A DNA stretch of 64,000 bases from Stanieria sp. NIES-3757 (GTDB lineage Bacteria > Cyanobacteriota > Cyanobacteriia > Cyanobacteriales > Xenococcaceae): NCBI GenBank assembly GCA_002355455.1, contig AP017376.1:1-64000 (forward strand). The letters are read 5' to 3'. This document shows, piece after piece, positions 43,326 to 53,073 of the stretch. Numbering within the stretch: the stretch's first letter is position 1; each line of letters starts with the position of its first letter. The translations under genes were made by a program, and so were the position numbers. Under the pieces are notes generated by a model, which was not told where the DNA came from, made no database searches, and saw only the letters and a list, made by a program, of their open reading frames with translations.

Positions 43326-46300
43326 TCAATCTACTTTTGCACCTAGAATTGTTAGGGTTTCTTGTTGGGCAGTGGTTAAACCAGTAGCCCCAGTAATATT
43401 CATATCCTCGTAAAGTCTGAGAACTTGCAGAGTTTGGCGACAGTGACCTGTTGCTAAATCCCACAGTCGCACAGATTGATCTTGAGAACCACTGGCAAGA
43501 ATTGTACCATCGGGACTAAAAGCGACGGAACAGACTTTATTGGTATGTCCGATTAAAGTATGCAAACATTTTCCTGTCGAGATATCCCAGATTTTCACCG
43601 TGCGATCGCTACTCCCACTAGCTAAAATTTTACCATCTGGACTACAGGCAACAGCAAAAACAAATCCTTGATGACCTTCAAAAATCTGAAGACATTTTTC
43701 TGTTTGAATCTCCCACAATCTTATCTTACAATCGGTGCTGCCACTGATAATTGCTTTCTCGTCTCGACTAAAAGCGACCCCATAGACTCCCTGACAATCT
43801 TCAGCAATATAAGTATGCAGACATTCTCTACTGTAAAAATCCCATAGTTTTACTGCGCGATCGCCACTACCACTAACGAGCAGATTACCATTTTTACTCA
43901 AAGCCAAAGACCATACTTGAGGTTCATTAATGACTAGATTGGTTCCGGTATCGAGTTGCCATAGTCGGATCGTTCCATCTCCACCACTACTAACCAAAGT
44001 TTGACCATCGGGATGAAAAGCGATCGCTCTAATCCAATCATTATGACCGATTAGAATTTGATCGCATTCTCCATTATTTACATCCCATAATCTAATCTGG
44101 CGATCTGCACCACCACTAGCAACAGTTTGACCGTCGGGACTAAAAGCCACCGACCAAATATGATCTTGATGTCCCGATAGAGTCTGGAAACATTCCCCCG
44201 TTTGAATCTTCCACAGTCTTACTTGATAATCGCTAGAGATCCCCGCTAAAATCGGTTTCGTTGGTTGCGATGCAAAAGCAACCGGAAATGCCCAATCTGT
44301 ATGACCTTCGATATTGCGAAGACATTGACCTGTCGTAACATCCCAGAGTTTGACAGTGCGGTCTAGACTAGCACACACGATTGTATTACTATCTGCACCA
44401 AAATCAACTGTAACGATCTGATTGCTATGTCCGTATAAAGTTTTCAAACATCGATCTGTAGTTCTGTCCCACAGTCTGATGGTCGTATCGCCACTACCAC
44501 TAGCGAGCATTTTACCATCGGGACTAAACGCAACCGTATAAACGGCACTACCGTGTCCGGCATAAATTTTGCTGCATTTTCCCTTTTGGACATCCCACAA
44601 CTCGATCTTGCTATCATCACCGCCACTAGCAATAGTTTTTCCATCGGGACTAAAAGCCACCGAACGCACCCAATGATGATGACCCGTGAGAGTTTGCAGA
44701 CATTTTCCTGTCCTAACATCCCAGATTTTTACCGTGCGATCGCTACTGCCACTAGCAAGAGTTTTTCCGTCGGGACTAAAAGCCACCGAACGTACCCAAT
44801 GATGATGACCCGTGAGAGTTTGCAGACATTTTCCTGTCCTAACATCCCAGATTTTTACCGTGCGATCGCCACTCCCACTAGCAAGAGTTTGACGGGGCGT
44901 ACAAGCTGAGGGGCTAAAAGCCACCGTATAAATTTCGTCTTTATGTCCGAAAAAAGTTTGTAAACATTCTCCTGTTTGACTATCCCATAATCTAACTTCG
45001 CGATCGCCAGCCCCACTCACTATAGTTTGACCGTCGGGACTAAAAGCAATACAGCGAATCCAATTATTATGTCCATTACCGATAGCGAGTAATTTTCCTG
45101 TAGCTCTATCCCAAATACGTACTTTATTGCCATTATCGCAAGTAGCAAATCGATCTCCTCGGGGGCTAAAAGCAGCAGACAAAATATTACCTAAAGTTTC
45201 GGTAAATATCGACTGAGATAGATCGCAATCGGAAAAGTTAACCCGATGTAATTTTAAACCTTGAAGATTAGCTTGCCAAACTGTTAATCCCGAAAAATCG
45301 TAATCGCTTAAATCTATTTCTAGCTGACGTAATAGATTAATAGTATTGCCAGCAAAATAACCTTTGGTCGGTTGTAATTTCCAAGTCGCTAAATTCTGTT
45401 GCAAATAATTATTAATCTCTTCAGCCGTGCCACAAGCAAATAACAATTGTTCGGCTAATGGTTGTAGGATTAAAAAAATTTGTGATTCTCTAATATAGTC
45501 TTGAGCTTGAGCTTGAATCAAAGCGTAACTATTAAATAATTTAATTGCTCCTGTAATTATTTCCTCTCTAACATTTTCAATCAATTCATTGATAGTATAT
45601 TCCATTACTACTGGTTGCTGAGTAAATTTATCGTTATTGGTTTCAATTAAAGAACGATTTTTTAGTTCGGTTAAAGCTTGAATTAGATCGCCAAGAGAAA
45701 TGTTAGTAACAAAATTTTTTTGTAATTGAGATAATAAAATTGGTTGTCTAACAATTGCCAACCAATACATAATTTGTTTTTCCAGTTCGCTTAAACGTTG
45801 AAACTGCTGTTGTAAGAGAATTCTAATATCATCACAGATAAATAAACCTTCTTGTAAAACTTCTAAAAAATCCTCAATATTGCCAGCGAAAAAATCCTTA
45901 ATATAAGAAGCGACAATTTTTAATGCCAAAGGATTACCACCGTACCGTTCTAGTAATAATTGCCAACTTGTTTGGGAACCACTAAATAAACCCTTAGTCT
46001 GGAAAATTCCTTGACCTTCTGCTTGTAGTAATCCTTTTAACAGCAAACAGCGAACTGGTAAATTTTCTCCTTCTAAAATAGTTAATTCTTTAAGTTTTTC
46101 TCGTGAAGTAATTAACAGACAACTTTGATGTTTAGTTTCACCAATTGATTTGAATAATAAACCATAATTTTCATATCCTTGTCGATAAAAATCATTTTTT
46201 TGTAGATAATTACTTTCTAAAATAGATTCCGCATTATCTAAAATTAATAAACATCGAGATTGCCTTAAATATTTAAGTAATATATTAATTTTATCTTCTA

Positions 46301-46913
46301 CTTTTTTCGGTAAAGTAGTTACTTGTTTGTTACTAATAAATTGAATTATCTCTGCTAATAAATCATCTAGAAATGGTGCATTACGCAGACTACGCCAAAT
46401 AATGAAATTAAAGTTAGATTGAATACTTTGAGCGATTTTAATTGCCAAAGCTGTTTTACCGATTCCGCCCATACCTAATAGTAAAACCGAGCGACATCGA
46501 TCGCTTGTAATCCATTTTTTTAGAGTTATTATTTCTTCTTGACGACCGAAAAAAACAGAAACATCGATCGCTTCTCCCCAATCTTGATGTTGAAGATTAA
46601 CGTCTTGGTGGTTACATGATGCCTTGTTAGCAGAAATATCTCTGTCTTCTGCAACTAAACCTTGCCATTTCAAACCTAATACCTGACAATAAGCCTGAAA
46701 AGCGCGATCGTTAACATGATGTTTGCCACCTAAGAAACGTTTCCAGGTTCCATAAGAAATTCCTGAGGCTAATTTTTGTTCTTTTTCCCAAGAAACTCCT
46801 AAAATTTCACTTGCCGACTCTAACCAACGAGAATCATTAATATTCCAGCCTTTTTCTTTTCTCGCTTGTTTGATTTTCCTCAGTCCTAGTTGAGAAGCGA
46901 TTAGTTTTTTCAT
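43326..46913 (-). CDS. NB-ARC ATPase with N-terminal helix-turn-helix-like domain and 14 WD40 repeats
   Basis: A 1195-residue STAND-class protein. Residues 10-100 form a helical domain (IKQARKEKGWNINDSRWLES, GISYGTWKRFLGGKHHVNDR) resembling a DNA-binding or effector-associated domain. Residues about 125-480 are NB-ARC with Walker A LLGMGGIGKTALA, Walker B CLLILDNAES and the GNPLALKIVASYI region. Residues about 590-1180 contain 14 WD40 repeats, enough for two seven-bladed propellers. Such proteins are molecular switches that oligomerise on ligand binding; some act in phage defence or signalling. WD40 repeats 3 and 4 are nearly identical in DNA (126-bp unit). A paralogue begins at 63471. Confidence 0.88.
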   Translation of the reverse strand: MKKLIASQLGLRKIKQARKEKGWNINDSRWLESASEILGVSWEKEQKLASGISYGTWKRFLGGKHHVNDRAFQAYCQVLGLKWQGLVAEDRDISANKASCNHQDVNLQHQDWGEAIDVSVFFGRQEEIITLKKWITSDRCRSVLLLGMGGIGKTALAIKIAQSIQSNFNFIIWRSLRNAPFLDDLLAEIIQFISNKQVTTLPKKVEDKINILLKYLRQSRCLLILDNAESILESNYLQKNDFYRQGYENYGLLFKSIGETKHQSCLLITSREKLKELTILEGENLPVRCLLLKGLLQAEGQGIFQTKGLFSGSQTSWQLLLERYGGNPLALKIVASYIKDFFAGNIEDFLEVLQEGLFICDDIRILLQQQFQRLSELEKQIMYWLAIVRQPILLSQLQKNFVTNISLGDLIQALTELKNRSLIETNNDKFTQQPVVMEYTINELIENVREEIITGAIKLFNSYALIQAQAQDYIRESQIFLILQPLAEQLLFACGTAEEINNYLQQNLATWKLQPTKGYFAGNTINLLRQLEIDLSDYDFSGLTVWQANLQGLKLHRVNFSDCDLSQSIFTETLGNILSAAFSPRGDRFATCDNGNKVRIWDRATGKLLAIGNGHNNWIRCIAFSPDGQTIVSGAGDREVRLWDSQTGECLQTFFGHKDEIYTVAFSPSACTPRQTLASGSGDRTVKIWDVRTGKCLQTLTGHHHWVRSVAFSPDGKTLASGSSDRTVKIWDVRTGKCLQTLTGHHHWVRSVAFSPDGKTIASGGDDSKIELWDVQKGKCSKIYAGHGSAVYTVAFSPDGKMLASGSGDTTIRLWDRTTDRCLKTLYGHSNQIVTVDFGADSNTIVCASLDRTVKLWDVTTGQCLRNIEGHTDWAFPVAFASQPTKPILAGISSDYQVRLWKIQTGECFQTLSGHQDHIWSVAFSPDGQTVASGGADRQIRLWDVNNGECDQILIGHNDWIRAIAFHPDGQTLVSSGGDGTIRLWQLDTGTNLVINEPQVWSLALSKNGNLLVSGSGDRAVKLWDFYSRECLHTYIAEDCQGVYGVAFSRDEKAIISGSTDCKIRLWEIQTEKCLQIFEGHQGFVFAVACSPDGKILASGSSDRTVKIWDISTGKCLHTLIGHTNKVCSVAFSPDGTILASGSQDQSVRLWDLATGHCRQTLQVLRLYEDMNITGATGLTTAQQETLTILGAKVD
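44634..44885 (-). repeat. 126-bp tandem duplication inside the WD40 region
   Basis: Two adjacent 126-bp units (44634-44759 and 44760-44885) that differ at only a few bases and encode two consecutive WD40 repeats ending in KIWDVRTGKCLQ. This shows recent repeat expansion in the sensor part of the protein. Confidence 0.85.
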
Positions 46914-47074
46914 TACCCAGCTAAAAATAGTTGATTCTTTCTTTTAAATTTACCTATAAAAGTTAGATCCCTTAATTTAAAGTGGATTAATCGTCATTAA
47001 AATTTTCGATCCAACTAGATCGAGCGCAGAAACTAATTAAGGCGATCACCATTAGACTCGAGTGATTCCCAAGC

Positions 47075-47119
47075 GATCCAAAACTGATCTAGAGGGTTTT
47101 AGGTGGAGAAATTTACAGT
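47075..47119 (+). promoter_or_regulatory. Regulon promoter site A, P47-like operon
   Basis: GATCCAAAACTGATCT at 47075-47090, then 23 bp, then a -10-like TACAGT at 47114-47119. The -35 slot next to the motif (AGAGGG) has no consensus, which fits an activator-dependent promoter. The start codon is 57 bp downstream of the hexamer. Confidence 0.7.
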
Positions 47120-47176
47120 GAAAGTAAGGTTTTAGGGCATTAAACCCAAATACTTACTAAGGAGAAAAAGAAATCG

Positions 47177-48592
47177 ATGAGTTTATTAGCTGGCTTCGAT
47201 CTGGTTTATGCTGTCACTCAGCAAACTATCAACAAACAACTACAACTACTTGCTGTCGAGTCTGTTTTACCTAGTAAATGGCAATATCAGCATCCAGAAA
47301 ATAAATTTGGCATTGATGCCGATCTTGGTATTCCAGTTGTCGATATGAATACGGGCGATGCTTCTAGTCGCAAAGTTCTAGTTCATTTTCCTTTAAATGG
47401 TGGCAAAATTAATTACTTAACAATTGATGTAGAAAAATTTACCATTGTCCCCAAAAGTGCGAATGTAGTAGGTTGGCAGTTAACTTTGACGATTAACCTG
47501 AGTTTGGCAGAAATTGCTGCTAAGTTAATTAGCGAACATAAAAAAATTCCTTCCGCCGTCAAGCAACAGCTAACTGCCTTTACGGAAGATTTATACGAAA
47601 TTAGCCATCTTTTTCTAAATTTTGAAGATGCAGATTTGGTAGAAAGCTATCAGCTTACTGCACCCAATAATACCGACATGAACGATCCGAACGTGATTAA
47701 TCAGGTCAAAAATATCGTTCAGTCTTTACTAAATACTCTTAAAGGTAGCGATAATCCATTTATCTTTGGTTATACCGTTAATAACAAAAAACCACCTGCT
47801 AGCAACGCTGATTTTATTCCGACAGGTACGACTTATTCAGTTTATCCCGAACCAGCACATCTACCCAGAAGTACTATCAATTTCTTATCGGTAACTAATG
47901 GACGGAAAGTTCCAGGGGTAGGATATGGCATATTTACCCATAACTGGGTTACTACCGATGACGTTCAAGGAGCTTTTGTGGTCGCTCAAAATATTTTAAT
48001 GAGCAAGATTCTACCACCCTTAGCAGAAATCATGGATGCAAAGGCTAGTGATTTCAAACCTTCGGGAACAAGACTGACTTTAACCAAACCTAACGACCGC
48101 GGTGGTCATATTACTTGTACGGTTACGCCGATGGGTGGAACTAATCAAATTTTGGCAGATTTTTATTCGGATTTTGACCAGGATGTTCACGATAAAGCCG
48201 GCTCGAAAGTTGGCAATGTAACTGGTTACATGAAATGGACGACAACAATTAGTTTTGGTTTTGACAAACAGAATAACCTATCTGTTTCAGTTGTTAATTC
48301 GCCAGTAGAACAATCTCACACAAATCACCTCAATGCTTTGGGTCAATTTGAAAAAGTCTTAGCTATTTTTGGTGATGCGATCATCAAGATTTTCAGTTTT
48401 GGGTTCGCACCTAATGTGTTTGAAGATTTGATTCAAGATGACTGGAAATTTAACATCAACGCAGACTTATCGGTAATTACAGCAGATATGAAGACTCGAT
48501 TAGTACTTCCTGCTGGCAGTGAGTTTTTCTTTAAGGATGCAATTATGTCGTCTCAAGGTCATCTAACTATGACCACCACAATTAGAAATTAA
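47177..48592 (+). CDS. P47/TULIP-like protein
   Basis: A 471-residue soluble protein with no signal peptide or membrane helix. The start (SLLAGFDLVYAVTQQTINKQ) and the alternating long strands with amphipathic helices throughout resemble P47 and OrfX proteins, TULIP-fold proteins encoded next to botulinum-type and insecticidal clostridial toxins, where the usual start is a GWD-like motif followed by an Asn-Lys helix. A TULIP fold would bind lipid-like ligands. Identification is from overall pattern only. AAGGAG lies 12 bp before the ATG at 47177. The gene is the first of two, under regulon site A. Confidence 0.6.
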   Translation: MSLLAGFDLVYAVTQQTINKQLQLLAVESVLPSKWQYQHPENKFGIDADLGIPVVDMNTGDASSRKVLVHFPLNGGKINYLTIDVEKFTIVPKSANVVGWQLTLTINLSLAEIAAKLISEHKKIPSAVKQQLTAFTEDLYEISHLFLNFEDADLVESYQLTAPNNTDMNDPNVINQVKNIVQSLLNTLKGSDNPFIFGYTVNNKKPPASNADFIPTGTTYSVYPEPAHLPRSTINFLSVTNGRKVPGVGYGIFTHNWVTTDDVQGAFVVAQNILMSKILPPLAEIMDAKASDFKPSGTRLTLTKPNDRGGHITCTVTPMGGTNQILADFYSDFDQDVHDKAGSKVGNVTGYMKWTTTISFGFDKQNNLSVSVVNSPVEQSHTNHLNALGQFEKVLAIFGDAIIKIFSFGFAPNVFEDLIQDDWKFNINADLSVITADMKTRLVLPAGSEFFFKDAIMSSQGHLTMTTTIRN

Positions 48593-48630
48593 GCCAAAAA
48601 CCAAACATTTCAAGTAAAAGGTACTAAACA

Positions 48631-51600
48631 ATGCAAATCAATCTTTCTTCCCAATTCATGAAACAATACGAAGCTGGCAGTCCCGTCAGTGGCGATCGCG
48701 AAATAGCAACAGCAATGGATGAGAATAAGAATGTCATGTTCTTTTCTATTGGTAGCGACGAGCATCTTTATTTGTTTCAAAAAGATTCTGGTACGCCTAC
48801 TGGTTGGCGACGCACTAACTTAAGTGCAGATCTCGGCAAGGATGTTCATGTAACTCACATTGCTACAGCCCAAGATAATGATGGCAAACCAATTTTAGCT
48901 GCTGCTGTCTACGATACTCAATTTCGCAACAATCCCAGAGTTTATTTCACGAAAAACTTTAGCCCAGAAGCAACTCCCAATCGTTGGGTTTTCCGAGGCA
49001 ATCAACCCGATACCGAAATCACCCATATAGCTACTGGTGCAGACAAGCAAGGTAATGTGGTAATTGTCATTTCAACTCAAAAAAACAGCCAGATGACCAA
49101 TTATCTGATTAATCCAGATGTTAGCGATAAATCTTGGCTGTGGCGCGAAATTCCCGTACCACTCAACGGTAAAGGAATGATTAATTTAGCAGTCGGTCAT
49201 AATAAAAAGTTAGAGCAAATTGATGGCGTTGATGCTGTTCTCTATACTCTCTTAGATGTTGACGATCGCACTACAAAAGTCGTTCTCACTTCTCTGCCAG
49301 ACTTTGATTTCTACAATCATGAAATTCCCCTTGGCTTTAGCCCCACAGCATTGAGTATTATTGAAGACCGTCGTGGTAACAGCGAACTCTTTTTAGCAAC
49401 CGACAAACTCTATCATCTCGATATTCAGGCGCAGATGAGTCGAGATAAATCTGATTTAACTGAAGAGATCGTTGGGATCGGTAAACAAAAGTTTACTCAC
49501 ACTGCTAAACAAATTATCAACGGTCGTTATGCCAACGGTACATTAGAAGCTTGGATCTTAGCCAAAGATGGCAATCTCTACTTCACTCAAGAACAGGAAA
49601 ACGAAGGCTGGATCGAACCCTATCCTTTAGATAAAGAAATCGGACAGATTACTGCTTGGCGTAATCCCCATAGTAACGCGATCGATCTATTTACCGTTAA
49701 TATCGACAACAAATTGCACCATCTTTGGCAAGATTTAACCACTACTAGATGGAAGAACCATCAAATCATGCTGGGGGGAGTCAATAATTCCATTGAATAT
49801 GATTCCTATACTTCTCAAATTACGATTACTGATAACCAAGGCTTTCCCCTTGCTGACAAAACCGTTCAAGTCAGTGCGTCAGAATTAACAATGGTGACAA
49901 TTAACGGCAACAAATACTTTGTCGATGCTGGAACAGATGTTGCTCATGTCAAAACCGATGCCATGGGTAGCATTGTCATCATCAATAAAGTCAATAGTAT
50001 GACTTCACCCATTATCCGTGTTGAAGCAGAATTTTTAGATAACGCGATCAATCTTAACCCCAATCGGCATCTTGAAAATAAACTAGCTCAAATGACTGCT
50101 GATGATTGGAAAAATGCCCGACTGCAAACCAATGAGGATAGAGTGACCGAACCTTTATTTTCCAATACTAATCAAACCGATCTGACTGGAACTCATCAAG
50201 CAATTCAAGAATTAATTAAACTACAGCATAAATTACCCTCTCAACAAGGCGAAATTAATGCCAAAATACCTCAAACCGATTTAGATCGAGAAGGAGTGAC
50301 AATAGCAACCCAAAATAGCCCGATTTCTCATCAAATCGACTTAGAATCGCTCCCAGAAGGTTATCATTGGGGATTGGATTTAACTGGAGATAGTCCCGTT
50401 TTCTCCAACCAGAAAGACCACATCCAAGCCAACTATATGGTTACTTACAATCAAAAAGTTGCATCCCAATCATTTTTAGGTGGAGTGTTTCAAAAAATAG
50501 AACACGCTTTTGGTGATGTTTGGCGAGCAATTAAACAAGGATTTTTGAAAGTTACCCATTTAGTTTTTGAGAAAGTCAAAGAAGGAATCAAAATAGTCAT
50601 CAATGGGATAGAAGATGCCGTTCATGTCATCGTCAAATATGCCGAACAAGTCTGGCAAGTCGTGGAGATGGTGTTTGAAAAAATTGGTGTTTTCTTCAAA
50701 GACTTAGTACGTTGGTTGGGCTATATTTTCAAGTGGAAAGATATTTTAAGAACCCATGATGTCCTCAAAAATGTTTTTAATCAAAGCTTGAACCATGCAG
50801 TAGGACAACTTTCGAGTGCAGAAGATACTGTGAAAAAGGTTTTTAGTGAAATTAAAACCAGAATTCTCGGTCAAGATTTAAGTAGTAAATTAGGAGAAAG
50901 AGGCAACCAAGGCTTAAAACGTTCGGCTCAAAATAATCTTCGCAATCCACTTTTGGCTTCTCCCGAAGCGAGTTGGTCGCTACATCACTTTAGTAATGGC
51001 AATATTACTAACGGAAAACCTTTTACTGAAGAAGACTTAAAAGTTTCCCTCGATAACTTGGGAGATATTGCCGAAGATGAAATTAAAGTCTTGGAAAATG
51101 CTTTTAAAGCTTTAGGTAATGACATTGTAGAAAGCTTCGAGCATCTTTCGATAGGAGAATTTGTTAAAAAGCTTTTAATAATTCTCGAAGAGACAATCAT
51201 CGATAGCATTGAAAATATTGCCTTGGGATTGTTAGAAGCAGCCAAACTAGCTGTCAAAGCAATTTCTGTTATCTTAAATGCTCGCTGGAATATTCCCGTT
51301 ATTACCCCACTCTACGAAAATGTTATCGCTCCAGGCAGTAAATTATCTCTCCTAGACTTACTCAGTCTTCTAGTTGCTATTCCCACAACTATACTTTACA
51401 AAATTGCTTTAGGCGAAACTCCTTTCAACGAAACACAAACCAAACAGTTAGTTAGTGCTAAAAACCATCAAGAATTAATTCAAAGATTGAGAGGTAATTC
51501 AAATCAACCTACTGTTGCCTTAGCTGCTTTATCCGTTCCTGTGAGTGCCAGCAGAAGTGATTCTAATGTAGTTACTCTTGCTGCCACTACTTCTACCAAT

Positions 51601-52224
51601 ACCGATTCTAATCCTCCATCGAAGGGCGTTAGGGGAGCTACTTATGCTTTGGGATTTGCCAATTCAATTGCAACCATAATTTATGGAATAACCAATGGTT
51701 TTGAAGTTATTGCCTCAAGCAAAGTAACAGCTTATGTCAAATTAGGATCTGGTTTATTGGCTAATGCTTGTTCTTTCACCTCGATTATAGTCAGTGAAGC
51801 TGCCGAGCGTGCCTCTAATCAAGGATTATTAGCCTACGAAACCTTTATCACTATCTACCAAGCTGCATTTAATGTGAAGGATTTATTAGCATTAGTTAAT
51901 CAAGGGGGTGAATTCGGTATTAACGATGCTCTAGCGTGGTTAGAAACAGGATTAGGTGGAGTTAATGCCGGTCTTGTTACTGGATTAATTATTGCCGAAG
52001 GAGTAGAGGGAGAATTAACACCTAGCAATGGACTTAAATATCCACAGAATTTATTGACTGGCATCTCTCAAATAATCAGTGGTCCATCAACGCTGGTGAA
52101 AGATATCAAAATTAAAGCAATCTTTTTAGCAGTTCAAGAAATATTAGGTATTATTCCAGGATTAGTTAATGGTACTAGAGTGGGAATGGATATCATAGCT
52201 CAAGAAGTACATCGAATTTTCTAG
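48631..52224 (+). CDS. Large propeller and amphipathic-helix protein, toxin-like
   Basis: A 1197-residue protein, second gene of the P47 operon (38-bp gap). Residues 1-390 show repeated strands with the DxxGK/N pattern of a beta-propeller (FFSIGSDEHLYLFQKD, THIATGADKQGNVVIV, AWILAKDGNLYFTQ). Residues about 390-480 resemble an Ig/Big-like domain (SQITITDNQGFPLADKTVQV). Residues about 620-720 are long amphipathic helices (DVWRAIKQGFLKVTHLVFEK, QVWQVVEMVFEKIGVFFKDL). Residues about 990-1197 are Gly/Ala-rich hydrophobic helices. This build could suit a membrane-inserting effector. I recall related unnamed proteins in fungi and bacteria but cannot confirm. There is no signal peptide. Confidence 0.6.
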   Translation: MQINLSSQFMKQYEAGSPVSGDREIATAMDENKNVMFFSIGSDEHLYLFQKDSGTPTGWRRTNLSADLGKDVHVTHIATAQDNDGKPILAAAVYDTQFRNNPRVYFTKNFSPEATPNRWVFRGNQPDTEITHIATGADKQGNVVIVISTQKNSQMTNYLINPDVSDKSWLWREIPVPLNGKGMINLAVGHNKKLEQIDGVDAVLYTLLDVDDRTTKVVLTSLPDFDFYNHEIPLGFSPTALSIIEDRRGNSELFLATDKLYHLDIQAQMSRDKSDLTEEIVGIGKQKFTHTAKQIINGRYANGTLEAWILAKDGNLYFTQEQENEGWIEPYPLDKEIGQITAWRNPHSNAIDLFTVNIDNKLHHLWQDLTTTRWKNHQIMLGGVNNSIEYDSYTSQITITDNQGFPLADKTVQVSASELTMVTINGNKYFVDAGTDVAHVKTDAMGSIVIINKVNSMTSPIIRVEAEFLDNAINLNPNRHLENKLAQMTADDWKNARLQTNEDRVTEPLFSNTNQTDLTGTHQAIQELIKLQHKLPSQQGEINAKIPQTDLDREGVTIATQNSPISHQIDLESLPEGYHWGLDLTGDSPVFSNQKDHIQANYMVTYNQKVASQSFLGGVFQKIEHAFGDVWRAIKQGFLKVTHLVFEKVKEGIKIVINGIEDAVHVIVKYAEQVWQVVEMVFEKIGVFFKDLVRWLGYIFKWKDILRTHDVLKNVFNQSLNHAVGQLSSAEDTVKKVFSEIKTRILGQDLSSKLGERGNQGLKRSAQNNLRNPLLASPEASWSLHHFSNGNITNGKPFTEEDLKVSLDNLGDIAEDEIKVLENAFKALGNDIVESFEHLSIGEFVKKLLIILEETIIDSIENIALGLLEAAKLAVKAISVILNARWNIPVITPLYENVIAPGSKLSLLDLLSLLVAIPTTILYKIALGETPFNETQTKQLVSAKNHQELIQRLRGNSNQPTVALAALSVPVSASRSDSNVVTLAATTSTNTDSNPPSKGVRGATYALGFANSIATIIYGITNGFEVIASSKVTAYVKLGSGLLANACSFTSIIVSEAAERASNQGLLAYETFITIYQAAFNVKDLLALVNQGGEFGINDALAWLETGLGGVNAGLVTGLIIAEGVEGELTPSNGLKYPQNLLTGISQIISGPSTLVKDIKIKAIFLAVQEILGIIPGLVNGTRVGMDIIAQEVHRIF

Positions 52225-52385
52225 CCAGCTTTGTCAATTTTTAAATTAGAGAAGTTTAAGCCCAAACTTCTCTAAATGCAATATTTAACTAATCGCGACC
52301 GAACTACCAGTAACTCTTTAAGTTCATCAAGCGATCGCTACAAAATCAAAAACCAATCCAGAGATTTTGAAACTTTCAAATTTAT

Positions 52386-53063
52386 TTAATTGTTCAATCG
52401 ACCATCTTCTATCTCAATCAGACGGTCGGCAATATCTAAAATTCGAGGATCGTGAGTAACGAGAAAAATACTACAGCCTTGTTCTTTAGCTAATTTTTGC
52501 ATCAAATTAATTACTTGACGACCAGTTTTACTATCTAAAGATGCCGTAGGTTCATCAGCTACAATTAGTTGAGGACGATTGACTAAAGCACGAGCGATCG
52601 CAACTCTTTGTTTTTGTCCTCCCGAAAGAGCGCAAGGATAATAATTAATTCGGTTTCCTAACCCAACCGCTTGGAGGATTTTTTGAGAACGGCTTCGAGC
52701 TTGATTGGGAGATATATTGGGTTGTAGTTCTACCGCCATTTGTACATTTTGGCAAGCGGTCATAAATGGTAAAAGATTATGGTTTTGGAAAATATAGCCA
52801 ATTTGACGGCGGATTTGAATTAGTTTAGTTTCATTAGCTTGATATAATTCTTGATTAAAAACTCGCAAACTTCCTTCTCGTACAGAACGTAAACCACCAA
52901 TTAAAGATAATAAAGTAGTTTTTCCCGAACCAGATGGACCAGTTAAAATAATAATTTCACCCAAATTAACTTTCAAATTAATATCAAAAAGGACTTGTTT
53001 GTCTAAAGCATTTTCATTGAAATAATAATTGAGATTTTGGATGGTAATTAGTCGATCTTTCAT
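52386..53063 (-). CDS. devA: DevA-type ABC exporter ATPase
   Basis: A 225-residue ABC ATPase of the MacB/LolD/DevA type: Walker A GPSGSGKTTLLSL, signature LSGGQKQRVAIARAL, Walker B LIVADEPTAS and the switch His in LVTHDPR. It is the last gene of a run that includes DevC (10 bp upstream) and DevB. In cyanobacteria DevBCA pairs with a TolC-like channel to export glycolipids or other hydrophobic products. Confidence 0.92.
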   Translation of the reverse strand: MKDRLITIQNLNYYFNENALDKQVLFDINLKVNLGEIIILTGPSGSGKTTLLSLIGGLRSVREGSLRVFNQELYQANETKLIQIRRQIGYIFQNHNLLPFMTACQNVQMAVELQPNISPNQARSRSQKILQAVGLGNRINYYPCALSGGQKQRVAIARALVNRPQLIVADEPTASLDSKTGRQVINLMQKLAKEQGCSIFLVTHDPRILDIADRLIEIEDGRLNN

Positions 53064-53073
53064 TGTTATTTGC

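Noticed and set aside
44553-44909. Plus-strand frame of 118 codons inside the WD40 gene
   Set aside because: It mirrors the repeat pattern of the real gene on the other strand and has no independent features.
47008-47022. Second regulon motif upstream of site A
   Set aside because: GATCCAACTAGATC shares GATC pairs but has six instead of seven bases between them and no matching hexamer spacing.
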